From NCBI GenBank assembly GCA_948945085.1, contig CARBGY010000004.1, forward strand, positions 1-64,000: a stretch of 64,000 nucleotides of DNA, written 5' to 3'. The translations under genes and the position numbers were made by a program. Under the pieces are notes generated by a model. That model made no database searches. It worked only from the letters and a program-made list of their open reading frames with translations, and had not been told where the DNA came from. This stretch comes from an uncultured Candidatus Saccharibacteria bacterium (GTDB lineage: Bacteria > Patescibacteriota > Saccharimonadia > Saccharimonadales > Saccharimonadaceae). This document shows positions 36,232 through 44,846 of this stretch, piece after piece (position 1 is the first letter of the stretch; the number at the start of each line of letters is the position of its first letter).

Positions 36232-36275
36232 ACGCAAAATCGCTAATACTAAATATAGGAGGTTTTGCGATTTTA
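36232..36275. repeat. Element stem-loop repeat A
   Basis: AAAATCGC / GCGATTTT enclosing AGGAGGTTTTGCG. The core AGGAGGTTTTGCG is the reverse complement of the CGCAAAACCTCCT core in repeats B and C. It lies behind the AlbA-like gene. Confidence 0.6.
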
Positions 36276-36288
36276 CTGATGCCTTATA

Positions 36289-37476
36289 TTAAGATGTGTG
36301 CGAATTCTTCCATCCTATATACATTTTCTTGAGAACTATAGTTGAAATCCAATCCGCATAATCCTCACGACTCCACTTTTCACTCTTGTTCTCGCCTACA
36401 AGCAACCATATCTGTGGCAAAACGATACTATGCGCTATGCTCTTAATATACTCTTCAAACTCGACTCTTTCTTCGTCTGACTGAAAAACTATAATATTTT
36501 GTTCTCGCAATGGATCGTTTTCCCTAAAACCTCCAGCCTGATTCCTAAATTTATCCCCTATAAAATTACTCAAACGATGCTCTGGACTTTCCTGAATATA
36601 ATATGCCATCATTAATGGGTCAACGTACGTTTCGCCTAAGGCCCTATAAAATGGCTTAACGAAGGAATACTCTAGCTTATCTGAAGCGTTATACCAATAT
36701 GTTGCAATGGTGGCTTCAAAAACCTTGAAACTAATCCTGGAATACTTTGCTGTTCCAACTATCCAATTTTTACCAAGAAAATCCTCTTCACCATCTTCAT
36801 CTATACTAAAATACAGTTTATACTCAGGAGCATATTTATAGTAATATGCAAACTCATTATCAGATACCTCACCCAGCGACATCCAGTCATCAGGCGATGA
36901 TAAATAGTATGTTAACTTATCTATTGGCGTTGCGTCTATTCTGAACCTCCTTCTCCACAATAGCTCTGTAATATCGTTATCAGCAGTTTTGTCGATTGAT
37001 GTATTCATGTCCATAACTCTGGAGTATAAATGTGCACACCGTACTGTTACTGGTGCTGCCTTCTTTGGCTGGTCGCAATAATCGTCAGCGAGAATAAAAG
37101 GCACATTATTACTAGATTCTATGACGACGACGTCAACCCTTTTATTATTAATCTTAATTCGCTCCACGTGTACCATTGGACGAATATTGCCGACAAACTT
37201 CTTGGTGCTCAAAAAATCGTTTATTTCTTTAGTGCCTTTTCGATTTGTATCTTTTGATTTTACTCCAACTATACTATGATGTTTCGTCTTGCTGCTTTCC
37301 TTAACTCCAATAATGAGATATTTGTCCCGATTAGCGGGGCTATTTGCTAAACATAAAATATCATGGAGTAATTCAGCCTTATTATGATGCCATTCCTGCT
37401 TAAAATCCCAGTAATTACCCTCATGTTGTAGGGATACTAAATAAGATATCTCCTGCACTAAACTGCTACCTATCAT
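36289..37476 (-). CDS. AlbA/Schlafen-type (AlbA_2) putative nucleic-acid-binding protein
   Basis: 395 residues. The N-terminal ~165 residues match the AlbA_2 domain: EGNYWDFKQEWHHNKAELLH, DILCLANSPANRDKYLIIGV, and an inner VPFILAD. The remainder (about 185-395) is not recognised. Proteins of this kind occur in bacterial defence loci and as regulators; with restriction-modification genes immediately beside it, a defence or accessory role is likely but unproved. It is the last gene of the leftward R-M cluster, separated from it by stem-loop repeat B. Confidence 0.75.
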   Translation of the reverse strand: MIGSSLVQEISYLVSLQHEGNYWDFKQEWHHNKAELLHDILCLANSPANRDKYLIIGVKESSKTKHHSIVGVKSKDTNRKGTKEINDFLSTKKFVGNIRPMVHVERIKINNKRVDVVVIESSNNVPFILADDYCDQPKKAAPVTVRCAHLYSRVMDMNTSIDKTADNDITELLWRRRFRIDATPIDKLTYYLSSPDDWMSLGEVSDNEFAYYYKYAPEYKLYFSIDEDGEEDFLGKNWIVGTAKYSRISFKVFEATIATYWYNASDKLEYSFVKPFYRALGETYVDPLMMAYYIQESPEHRLSNFIGDKFRNQAGGFRENDPLREQNIIVFQSDEERVEFEEYIKSIAHSIVLPQIWLLVGENKSEKWSREDYADWISTIVLKKMYIGWKNSHTS

Positions 37477-37521
37477 TATTACGATAATAACACAAAAATG
37501 TAATTTTCCCGGCCTTTTTAA

Positions 37522-37558
37522 TCCGCAAAACCTCCTACATATATAAGGACGTTTTTGC
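37522..37558. repeat. Element stem-loop repeat B
   Basis: CCGCAAAACCTCCTACATAT with CGTTTTTGCG downstream, pairing CGCAAAAAC-type arms. It ends the cytosine methyltransferase gene on one side and lies 5' of the AlbA-like gene on the other. Confidence 0.65.
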
Positions 37559-37572
37559 GTTTTTAAGACTAA

Positions 37573-38799
37573 TCAGGATAGCTCTTCGTTCGCAATGATT
37601 TTATCTAATTCTTTTCCGATGCGAGTAATCATCGGCACAACCAAAGCATTCCCCATACAGAAATAACGCATACGGTCTGGCATGCCGGTATTGGTCCAGT
37701 TATCATCGAAACCCTGCAGACGCTCGGTTTCTAATGGTGTTAGCAATCGTAATCTAGAATTTTTTATATCCCTTACAACATGCGTACTTCTGTTGAGTGT
37801 TGACTCACTAGTGAGCATGGTTCTACTAGGTTTATCCCAAGCATCAGGGAATGCTACCGCGCCTTCGGAAAAAGTATACTTATATCCAGTCGACGAGGTT
37901 CTTTCGATTTTTTTTGCACCCTTCAAATATTCCCATTTTGGCATTTTTTCGGCAGTTATAAAGAACTTTTCATCCACTTTATCTTTCTCTAAAACTTCAC
38001 CTAATGTGATTGACGGTTCTAATTTAGGAGTATATTTGGTTGTAAAAATAGAGCCATCTCGCATAAAACCACTATTTTCAAAAGCAAAGCTGAAATTATC
38101 TGACACATCTTCTATATCGTCCGACAACTCACCTTCCCTGACCACAGTATGTGAAGCGATAGGAAAAGCTTTTGCAAAAATCCCATCTTTTTCGATTATG
38201 TCTATAGATGGTACTTTCTTTCTCTCTTTCGCTAGTTTTGTTTTGTTACTATATGCGAAAATAAAAGTTCTCCTACGTCTCTGAGCAGCTCCATATTCAG
38301 CGGCATTAACTACCCTCCATTCAACATTGTATCCAAGTGAGTTAAAGCAAGCTAGCATAATCCCAAAATCTCGACCGCGCTGTTTAGATGGAGATTTTAA
38401 TAACCTATCCACATTCTCAAACAGACAAAAGGGTGGCTTTTTAACTTTCAATATCTCGTATATCTGCCACCATAGTACGCCTTTTTTGCCACGAATACCC
38501 TTTTCTGCTGATAATGTATGCGCAACAGAATAATCCTGACATGGAAAACCTCCAACTAACAACGTGTGGTCTGGAATATTTTTTTTATTCACTACTGCGA
38601 TATCATTACCAGTCGTAAGTTCTCCTACTAAGTCTACGCTATCACCAAAGTGTGATACATAACAATCGTGAGCCCATTGTTTGGAAGCTCCTGGTTCCCA
38701 TTGACTAAACCAAACCGTTTCCCAGCCGGACTTAAGTCTGTCTAATCCTAGTCTAAAGCCTCCAACGCCAGCAAATAATTCACAAACTGTCTTATTCAT
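37573..38799 (-). CDS. DNA (cytosine-5) methyltransferase, partner of the Sau3AI-like nuclease
   Basis: 408 residues with all main C5-methyltransferase motifs: SAM site CELFAGVGGFRLGLD (motif I), GGFPCQDYSVA with catalytic Cys87 (IV), FENVDRLL (VI), AQRRRRTFIFA (VIII), LTPLETERLQGFDDNW (IX) and CMGNALVVPM (X). The size is close to M.Sau3AI, and the next gene upstream encodes a Sau3AI-like endonuclease, so GATC is the expected target; the target itself is an inference. Transcribed leftward after the nuclease, 43 nt apart. Confidence 0.93.
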   Translation of the reverse strand: MNKTVCELFAGVGGFRLGLDRLKSGWETVWFSQWEPGASKQWAHDCYVSHFGDSVDLVGELTTGNDIAVVNKKNIPDHTLLVGGFPCQDYSVAHTLSAEKGIRGKKGVLWWQIYEILKVKKPPFCLFENVDRLLKSPSKQRGRDFGIMLACFNSLGYNVEWRVVNAAEYGAAQRRRRTFIFAYSNKTKLAKERKKVPSIDIIEKDGIFAKAFPIASHTVVREGELSDDIEDVSDNFSFAFENSGFMRDGSIFTTKYTPKLEPSITLGEVLEKDKVDEKFFITAEKMPKWEYLKGAKKIERTSSTGYKYTFSEGAVAFPDAWDKPSRTMLTSESTLNRSTHVVRDIKNSRLRLLTPLETERLQGFDDNWTNTGMPDRMRYFCMGNALVVPMITRIGKELDKIIANEELS

Positions 38800-38842
38800 A
38801 GGACTATTATAGCAGAAATTTACAGAGGATCAACCCCTGATT

Positions 38843-40309
38843 TCAAAGCAGTTGCAGTTTTTGGAGCTCGGTAGTTATAAATTTACCACTAAGCCAGATG
38901 TACTGCCTATACATGGAGACACCATTTATCTCTTCAGGTTTCTCGGCTGAATCCTTTCCTCCGCCGCGAACAAATACCGGGCCATCCTTAGATTTCGGAA
39001 AGTTCGGAGCGCTACTTACTTGACCATTTTTATTGATTCTTGGATGACCATCTTTATCCAGTCGTATTACGTCAATCAGTCGGTTTTCAAATATAGTCTT
39101 TCGAATGCTATTCCACACTGGTCGAACTTTCTCATTGATAAAATCGTCCGAGAACGCATAGCGTTTGAATCCTACAAAGATATTTTCTTCTATTTTAGAA
39201 TTAGATGTCGGCTCCTCAAAAATAATACATAAGAGCTGATGATTAAAGAAGAAATCAGCGAAGCTAGAATTATCGAATTCAACTTCCGGATCCAACAGTT
39301 CATTAAAATCTATTGGAAACAGTTTCATGTCTTCGGTTCTAGAACCACCCTTTGTAATAGTAATAGTTTTGCCAATAATTCCTGCTTCACGAAAGATTTG
39401 AATCTTGCCAATTTTGATATTCTTACCCCCAAACATCCGTACTGCAACCCTTTCGCCAATCGATTTATTGGTAGCATGATGGTTTACCCCTAAATCCAAA
39501 AGCAACTCTGCAACGGTCTTACCTCCAAAGCGTTTTGTTAGCTCTCGGCATTTCTTATCTATATCAGCATAACTAGTGTAACTTTCTGGCAACTGTTCAA
39601 GCTCGCTATGTTCATTAAAATATGTTTGTACAATAGACGTTACGAAGCTTCGTTTTAGTCTAAAGCGTGGATGGTTGGGCCACTTTGGGGCGGTATCCAA
39701 AAGAAAGAGCTTGGGACGCAACTCTGACGATATCCTTGGATATTCTTTCTCATAGTCATCATATGTTTCTTGCAAAAACCGAATAAAATCATGCACTATC
39801 TGCCAGTCTCGTTGCAATGCTTTTTGCTCATCTTTACTGAATTCATGGAATTCATATCCCACTACCGGAAAATTTGCATATTCGCTTGCAGGTACAGTAT
39901 GTTCTGCTAAATACAAATAATACACAAGTAGCATCTTCTTGACTTTATGCCAGAAATTCGAGTCCTCAAACTCTTCATGTACTATTTTATCTGGCGATAC
40001 TGCAGTAATTGACATCGGCTCTTTTGCTTCAAATTGATTATTATCAGTTTTTGAAAAACGAATACCAGTAGTTTTTAACTCTACATCTTCTCCGTCAACA
40101 TTCAAATCTGGAGCCTGCCTATTGTCTGATGGGTATCCTAGCACTGATTGCTCGATTACGTCGCCAGCTATGCCAGTAATCTTAGGATTTATTTTGGTTC
40201 TATCAAAAACATTATTTTTATCTACATCACCTAGCGTTTTATTCAGACACTCGTCAAATATATTAATAAGCTCAGTTTTAGTATAAGTATGATATTCTTT
40301 GCTACTCAT
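38843..40309 (-). CDS. Sau3AI/MutH-family type II restriction endonuclease
   Basis: 488 residues, the same length class as Sau3AI (489). The MutH-like catalytic core is APDLNVDGEDVELKTTGIRF, giving Asp68, Glu77 and Lys79, the D-ExK triad at nearly the Sau3AI positions. The second half (about 245-488) would be the Sau3AI-type second MutH-like, effector-binding domain. Members cut GATC when cytosine is not methylated. It lies directly upstream of its methyltransferase, in the order nuclease-methylase, which raises the question of how the host is protected on entry; the second methyltransferase lies divergently. Confidence 0.88.
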   Translation of the reverse strand: MSSKEYHTYTKTELINIFDECLNKTLGDVDKNNVFDRTKINPKITGIAGDVIEQSVLGYPSDNRQAPDLNVDGEDVELKTTGIRFSKTDNNQFEAKEPMSITAVSPDKIVHEEFEDSNFWHKVKKMLLVYYLYLAEHTVPASEYANFPVVGYEFHEFSKDEQKALQRDWQIVHDFIRFLQETYDDYEKEYPRISSELRPKLFLLDTAPKWPNHPRFRLKRSFVTSIVQTYFNEHSELEQLPESYTSYADIDKKCRELTKRFGGKTVAELLLDLGVNHHATNKSIGERVAVRMFGGKNIKIGKIQIFREAGIIGKTITITKGGSRTEDMKLFPIDFNELLDPEVEFDNSSFADFFFNHQLLCIIFEEPTSNSKIEENIFVGFKRYAFSDDFINEKVRPVWNSIRKTIFENRLIDVIRLDKDGHPRINKNGQVSSAPNFPKSKDGPVFVRGGGKDSAEKPEEINGVSMYRQYIWLSGKFITTELQKLQLL

Positions 40310-40361
40310 TGTCTAAATAATAACAGAATTGGATTAGAAAAGCAACGCAACTCATTTAATC

Positions 40362-40400
40362 CCGCAAAACCTCCTACATTATATAGGAGCGTTTTTTGCG
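40362..40400. repeat. Element stem-loop repeat C
   Basis: CCGCAAAACCTCCTACATTA with AGGAGCG-TTTTTTGCG after it, a near copy of repeat B. It lies between the divergent nuclease gene and second methyltransferase gene. The palindrome GGGGTCCCC at about 40447 follows, just before TATGCTACAAT. Confidence 0.65.
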
Positions 40401-40535
40401 ATTTAAGAACCGAGTAGCTGATAATAGACTACTCTTCTTTTTATGTCGGGGTCCCCTAAATTGGTTATGCTACAATAGTAATAAGAAAAGAGGTCTTGGG
40501 GGATATGAAAAATAAATAAGGACAATCAAGGTTTA

Positions 40536-41450
40536 ATGAAGAAAACTAAATACTTCTCCACTTTTTCTGGTATTGGCGGATTTGAGCTTGGAATTGAGAA
40601 TGCAGCGAAAGAGCTAGGGTTGGCTACGGAATGCGTAGGCTTCTCGGAAGTCGATAAGTTTACCACCTCAGTCTATCAGCGACACTTCCCAAATACCAAA
40701 AATTATGGCGATATAAAACAAATCAACACAGACGAGCTACCCGACTTCGATTTGCTAGTTGGCGGATTTCCCTGCCAGGACGTTAGCATGATTGGCAAAA
40801 GAAAAGGTCTAGCTGGAGAAAGAACAGGACTATTTTATGAACTCGCAAGAATACTTGAAGCAAAACAACCAAAATACTTCGTCTTTGAGAATGTCAAAGG
40901 TTTACTCAGCTCCAACAAAGGAAAAGACTTTAAGCAAATCTTACAAACCCTCAATAACTTGGGTTACGGTGTCCAATGGGGAGTGCTTGACGCACAATAC
41001 TTCCGAACCCCGCAACACCGTGAGAGAGTTATCCTCGTCGGATTTCTTCGAGAAAAATGTCGACCAGAAGTATTATCTATCAGAGGAGAAGACCGCAAAA
41101 CTATTCTCGCTTCTGAGTGCATAGCTGCTTTTTCCAAGCGTAGGACTAAAGTGGCTAGGCATAACTTCATCAATACTATTATCGCTAGTTACCACGGCAT
41201 AGGTAGTGATGGTGCTCCGGGAATTATCGAAGATGATGGCAAAGTTAGAAGATTAACACCGATAGAATGTGAGCGTTGCCAAATGTTTCCAGATAACTGG
41301 ACTAAACTCGGAAAAGATGATGAACTAATTTCTGATAGCCAACGTTATCATATGTGCGGTAATGCCGTTTGTGTGTCTATGATGAGAGCTGTATTCTTAG
41401 CCTTATTCGATGTAATTTGCAAGGAAGAACAAGGAGCAGAGCAACGATGA
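40536..41450 (+). CDS. Second DNA (cytosine-5) methyltransferase
   Basis: 304 residues, short with a small target-recognition region. Motifs: FSTFSGIGGFELGIENA (I), LLVGGFPCQDVSMIG with Cys80 (IV), YFVFENVKGLL (VI), TPQHRERVILVGF (VIII), RRLTPIECERCQMFPDNW (IX), CGNAVCVSMM (X). It is not close to the other methyltransferase outside the motifs, so it likely has another target or protects against another nuclease. TATGCTACAAT lies about 60 nt upstream; a four-codon frame (ATG AAA AAT AAA TAA, 40505-40519) with GGGGG before it precedes the gene. It heads a rightward unit of three genes. Confidence 0.92.
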   Translation: MKKTKYFSTFSGIGGFELGIENAAKELGLATECVGFSEVDKFTTSVYQRHFPNTKNYGDIKQINTDELPDFDLLVGGFPCQDVSMIGKRKGLAGERTGLFYELARILEAKQPKYFVFENVKGLLSSNKGKDFKQILQTLNNLGYGVQWGVLDAQYFRTPQHRERVILVGFLREKCRPEVLSIRGEDRKTILASECIAAFSKRRTKVARHNFINTIIASYHGIGSDGAPGIIEDDGKVRRLTPIECERCQMFPDNWTKLGKDDELISDSQRYHMCGNAVCVSMMRAVFLALFDVICKEEQGAEQR

Positions 41451-41557
41451 ACTATGATTATCCGACAATAGACGATTTAAGCTGTTCTGCAAGGTGTTTG
41501 TATTTGTATAGCATAAATACTAACCACAAGTATAAAAACGCCACAGAGGGCCTCTAA
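41447..41557 (+). CDS. Small protein, 36 residues
   Basis: Begins MNYDYPTIDDLSCSARCLYL and has two Cys; no family recognised. Supported by AAGGAG 8 nt before the ATG, by a 4-nt overlap (ATGA) with the methyltransferase stop, and by a stop that abuts the next start. Being this short it could be a true peptide or a translational coupler. Confidence 0.5.
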   Translation: MNYDYPTIDDLSCSARCLYLYSINTNHKYKNATEGL

Positions 41558-41932
41558 ATGCCTTATAACGCTAATTCTATGAGCAACCTCCAGCCATTCA
41601 CTGGCAAAGATGATTCCAGACGACAAAATGGAAGAAAAACTGGTAGCAAGAATATTAAGACTATTGCTCGTGAGCTGCTAGAAGGTGAGGTTGATTTATC
41701 ACTACCTATTAACGAAAGCATGAGAGAATACCTAACCAAAAATAGTGGTTACTCATGCCTGGAGGCTATCACCCTAGCCATGATAATTCAAGCGATTAAT
41801 GGTAATACTAAAGCTGCCAGCCTCTTATTTGAGAGGAGCGACCAGCTACCAGACAAAGATGGTATTTTTGAGAAAACGGTATTGAATTTCAAAGTCGTGA
41901 ATAGTCCAAATGAAAACCTTGCAGATGATTAG
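41558..41932 (+). CDS. DUF5681-like protein
   Basis: 124 residues. It shows the GRKTGSKNIKTIARELL region and CLEAITLAMIIQAINGNTKA followed by ASLLFERSD, the pattern of DUF5681-type proteins often found near phage terminases and on mobile elements. It starts immediately after the previous stop with GAGGG as a weak ribosome-binding site. Role on this element unknown; a packaging-related past is possible. Confidence 0.65.
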   Translation: MPYNANSMSNLQPFTGKDDSRRQNGRKTGSKNIKTIARELLEGEVDLSLPINESMREYLTKNSGYSCLEAITLAMIIQAINGNTKAASLLFERSDQLPDKDGIFEKTVLNFKVVNSPNENLADD

Positions 41933-41966
41933 CAGAATCTAGAGAGATTCTACAGAGAAGGCACAA

Positions 41967-42003
41967 AAGCTACCAATCTTACTAAACTGGTAGCTTCTTT
42001 TTA
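41967..42003 (+). terminator. Terminator of the second methyltransferase unit
   Basis: AAGCTACCA / TGGTAGCTT with a 12-nt loop and CTTTTTAT. A smaller stem AGAATC-TAGAGA-GATTCT lies just before it (41935-41952). Confidence 0.8.
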
Positions 42004-42010
42004 TATAAAA

Positions 42011-42496
42011 CTAGTCCCAACAACCAACTTCGTGACATTCCAGTCCTCCGCCACATTCTGGACAAATAGTGAACTGCTTCGCTAGTTTATCGCTTTCCGA
42101 CTCAATATAAGCGTTCTCATCATCCAAATCTACATCCTCATCATTTTCTAAACGAATATAATGCATAAGCTGATGACATTTCGGACATTTCTGAGGTAGT
42201 ACTTCATAGAGAACATTGTCATTTTTATCCACAACTTTAGCAGCAAGCCTGCTGTTAAAGGTATTACACTTGTCGCACTTACACATCATATTTCCAGCAT
42301 ATAAATCTAGGAATATGGTTTTACTCTTTGCCATCTCTATAATTTTCGTCCTATCTGGAGCAGGGATATATTTTAGTAGCTCTTTGTCATCTAGCATGAT
42401 TTGTCTGCTATCCGTACCAGTCGTAAACCCAACACCAATGTCATGTACCCATCTTTTATTACACTTTTTGCAGTGGATTTCTATCATTGTTCCCAT
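42011..42496 (-). CDS. Zinc-ribbon protein
   Basis: 161 residues with four CxxC knuckles: CKKC near the N terminus, CKCDKC in the middle, CPKC, and CPECGGG near the C terminus, so two zinc ribbons are likely. A Cys in the final ECHEVGCWD may add a ligand. No family name can be given. Last of a leftward cluster; 2 nt after the HD gene. Confidence 0.65.
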   Translation of the reverse strand: MGTMIEIHCKKCNKRWVHDIGVGFTTGTDSRQIMLDDKELLKYIPAPDRTKIIEMAKSKTIFLDLYAGNMMCKCDKCNTFNSRLAAKVVDKNDNVLYEVLPQKCPKCHQLMHYIRLENDEDVDLDDENAYIESESDKLAKQFTICPECGGGLECHEVGCWD

Positions 42497-42498
42497 GA

Positions 42499-42921
42499 TT
42501 ATTCAGCTAAAACCATCTTTGCTAATTCATACTTCTTCCGTCTAGCTTCATTCAACCCACTCGCCCTTTCTGGGTCGGTATTGTGGGCAAGGTCTGCCAG
42601 TTTAACGGTTTTAGCAAGAGGATTCTCCTTTACTCGACGAAGATAGCTTTCGTACTCTTCATCTCCAGGCTTGCTCAGAAGCACTACTGCTTCAACAATC
42701 TCTTTCGGGACACCCTTCTTCAAAAGATAATCAGCTGTAACCGAGGTGTCCTCAATCGTGTCATGTAGGATAGCAATAGTTTTTAGTTCTAGAGTATCCA
42801 CCTTACTGGCAACGGCGATTGGATGTAAAATATAAGGCATATTATTTTTATCAACTTGACCTTGATGAGCTTCAGCTGCGATTAAAAGGGCGGTTTCAAA
42901 AACTTTATTCATATCGTTCAT
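42499..42921 (-). CDS. Small HD hydrolase, RelA/SpoT-hydrolase (Mesh1)-like
   Basis: 140 residues. Metal-binding HD signature: AHQGQ (about 18), YILHPIAVA, LHDTIEDTSVT and KLADLAHNT, the set seen in ppGpp hydrolase domains. No synthetase or TGS domain is present. It could hydrolyse (p)ppGpp or a related nucleotide; on a defence-bearing element it may counter alarmone signalling, which is inference. Confidence 0.82.
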   Translation of the reverse strand: MNDMNKVFETALLIAAEAHQGQVDKNNMPYILHPIAVASKVDTLELKTIAILHDTIEDTSVTADYLLKKGVPKEIVEAVVLLSKPGDEEYESYLRRVKENPLAKTVKLADLAHNTDPERASGLNEARRKKYELAKMVLAE

Positions 42922-42947
42922 ATTGTTCTCCTTTCTTTTTTATCTTT

Positions 42948-43289
42948 CTATGGCCAGCAAGAAAATGAAGTTTTAATATTGTGGCTTTCGCAATACTCCT
43001 CAAGTCCAGAGATTCCCCCATCTTTATTAAAAGTATCTCGGACTTTTTCTAGCTTTTCCTTATCAGTCTTGTCAGCAACTTCTAGTAACTCAAACAACTT
43101 TTGACTATTCTCTTCGTCCAGTGAGAGCGTATATTCGTAATCTTCGCCCATCCCCCGGATTTCCTCTACGCTAGGACCATGGTCAAGCCCTTGCAATGAC
43201 AACTTACCATCGTCAAGGTGTGTTGTAATGGAGATACTAATACCATCGTCCTTCGCTTGGTAGAATTTGATTTTTGTTTCTTTTTGCAT
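42948..43289 (-). CDS. Uncharacterised acidic protein
   Basis: 113 residues rich in Asp, Glu and Lys, not recognised. A beta-like first half (KIKFYQAKDDGISISITTHL) is followed by a helical acidic part (EENSQKLFELLEVADKTD). The size, charge and place in the cluster would fit an anti-restriction or DNA-mimic protein, but nothing in the sequence proves it. GGAGAAAC precedes the ATG. Confidence 0.6.
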   Translation of the reverse strand: MQKETKIKFYQAKDDGISISITTHLDDGKLSLQGLDHGPSVEEIRGMGEDYEYTLSLDEENSQKLFELLEVADKTDKEKLEKVRDTFNKDGGISGLEEYCESHNIKTSFSCWP

Positions 43290-43337
43290 GTTGTTTCTCC
43301 TTATCTCTATTATGTCGTGCTTCCTCTTAAGTGTCCA

Positions 43338-44597
43338 CTAGTAGGTATTATCGCCAACGATTGTTCCAAACTTCTCTAACATATATCTTTTACCATCTTC
43401 GCTTTCTTTAGCAAAATGCTCCATATGAGAGAGCCTAAACATATCAATCTTGCCTTCGTGGAAATGTTGCCAACGACTATAACAATAGCCAACATTGCGA
43501 GTTTTCTCTTCTGGGGTAACACCAATATTAAGGCCCAAAGCAGTAAAGAAATCGACCGTCTTGATATTTACTAATGGTACGTCTGGGAACTTACACCGGA
43601 TAACCTCCGACCAAAATGATGTACTCATACCCTTAATCTTATAATCTGGACTATTGGTTAAATCTTGTAATACCTTAAATCTATCCTCTTTTGGAATCGT
43701 ATTGAGGTGATGTATAGCCTTAATGAAAGATTTATGGCTATCATGCAGTAGCCCAGGTTTAAGAGTAGAGAAAAGCTGCATTGCACCAAACCCAAAACGT
43801 AAGTTAGTAAGGTGACTGGGCGTTTCCCGTATCATTTCTTCATATTCTTTATCTGTCATCGAGGTGAGTTTTGCTTCATCGAGCAAGTTTCTCTTTGCCC
43901 AACTCATTCCTTCCAAATAATCTCGACAATAGCCATGTTCGTAATCATCATTTTTCATCCATTCCTCATAGATGTTTATCATAACTTCAATTTTCTCGTC
44001 CATCTCGTTAGACATCTGCTCCTCCATAAAAGGATTTGCAGGTTTAGTTTTGAACTCTTTGCGATTCTCAGCCTCTTTCTTTCGCCTAGCGATTAACTCA
44101 TCACAAAACTTAGCCAGAGCGTTATTACTGTAGTTATTCTTAGTAAGGATTTCTCCCAGCCTTCTGCCGTCAGAATTATCTTTATCAAAACGCAAGGTGA
44201 GGACTGGTTTTAGACTTTCATTTCCGTCATCGTCAAAATACCGATACCAAAGTTGCAAAGCTACGCTATTAGTTAGGATACCGAATCTTACTGATAGCTG
44301 CTTGATGTAAGACTGAAATTGAGTAATTTCGTCACCAGCAAGAGGCTGCCCATAGGCTTTAAGCTCAAACACTATGGTTGGTTTCTCATTCTGTAAAATC
44401 ACAATGTCGGGATACTTATTCTTCTCATGCCCAAATTGAACGGTGTACTGTTGTCTAACTTCATCAAAATTCCAACCAAATATATAGCGTAGATACTCCG
44501 CTAAATGATTCTCAAAACACTTCTCAGTCTTAAACGAACAATGAGAATGTCTCAGACGGTTATTGACTGCTTCACAGAGTTTTTGCCAGTTATCCAC
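43338..44597 (-). CDS. HsdR_N-type nuclease-like protein
   Basis: 419 residues. The first ~150 match the type I restriction R-subunit N-terminal domain: FGWNFDEVRQQYTVQFG, then KYPDIVILQNEKPTIVFELK, which holds the PD...ExK nuclease residues (Asp in YPDIV, Glu-Leu-Lys), and ITQFQSYIKQLSVRFGILTN. The rest (about 200-419) is not recognised; no helicase follows, so this is a stand-alone nuclease-like protein. It begins the leftward cluster and probably serves defence or DNA processing. Confidence 0.78.
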   Translation of the reverse strand: MDNWQKLCEAVNNRLRHSHCSFKTEKCFENHLAEYLRYIFGWNFDEVRQQYTVQFGHEKNKYPDIVILQNEKPTIVFELKAYGQPLAGDEITQFQSYIKQLSVRFGILTNSVALQLWYRYFDDDGNESLKPVLTLRFDKDNSDGRRLGEILTKNNYSNNALAKFCDELIARRKKEAENRKEFKTKPANPFMEEQMSNEMDEKIEVMINIYEEWMKNDDYEHGYCRDYLEGMSWAKRNLLDEAKLTSMTDKEYEEMIRETPSHLTNLRFGFGAMQLFSTLKPGLLHDSHKSFIKAIHHLNTIPKEDRFKVLQDLTNSPDYKIKGMSTSFWSEVIRCKFPDVPLVNIKTVDFFTALGLNIGVTPEEKTRNVGYCYSRWQHFHEGKIDMFRLSHMEHFAKESEDGKRYMLEKFGTIVGDNTY

Positions 44598-44643
44598 GCT
44601 ACTCCTTTCTTATTAGTGCGAGTATAACCCCTAAAACTAAGTG

Positions 44644-44788
44644 GAACACTCGCGATTGAGTGTTCTAAATTCAATTTTCTGCAGAAAGGCGATAGACCTA
44701 CTGGAGCGAGTGCTCCACAAAGAAGTCTATTCCTTACTCTGCAAGCAGCTACTCTTGCAACCCTTCAACAGATATTTGAATTTAGAAC
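44644..44788. ncRNA. Strongly structured non-coding segment before the replication genes
   Basis: A perfect 13-bp inverted repeat GTTCTAAATTCAA / TTGAATTTAGAAC (44662-44674, 44776-44788) closes a stem containing GCAGA-AAGG-GATAGAC pairing with GTCTATT-CCTT-TCTGC and an apical GGAGC/GCTCC. At the 5' end GAACACTC / GAGTGTTC (44644-44665) overlaps the outer stem and would compete with it. The long interrupted rod resembles a 6S-like or replication-control RNA. Strand and transcription are not established; the segment could equally be an origin. Confidence 0.45.
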
Positions 44789-44846
44789 TACTTTAATTAT
44801 ACTACAAAATTAGTTGAAATAACAGCTACGGAGATATAATGGTATT

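Noticed and set aside
36055..36332. Short plus-strand frames at the left end of the element
   Set aside because: No ribosome-binding site; one overlaps a terminator. A three-cysteine knuckle in one frame is too weak to call.
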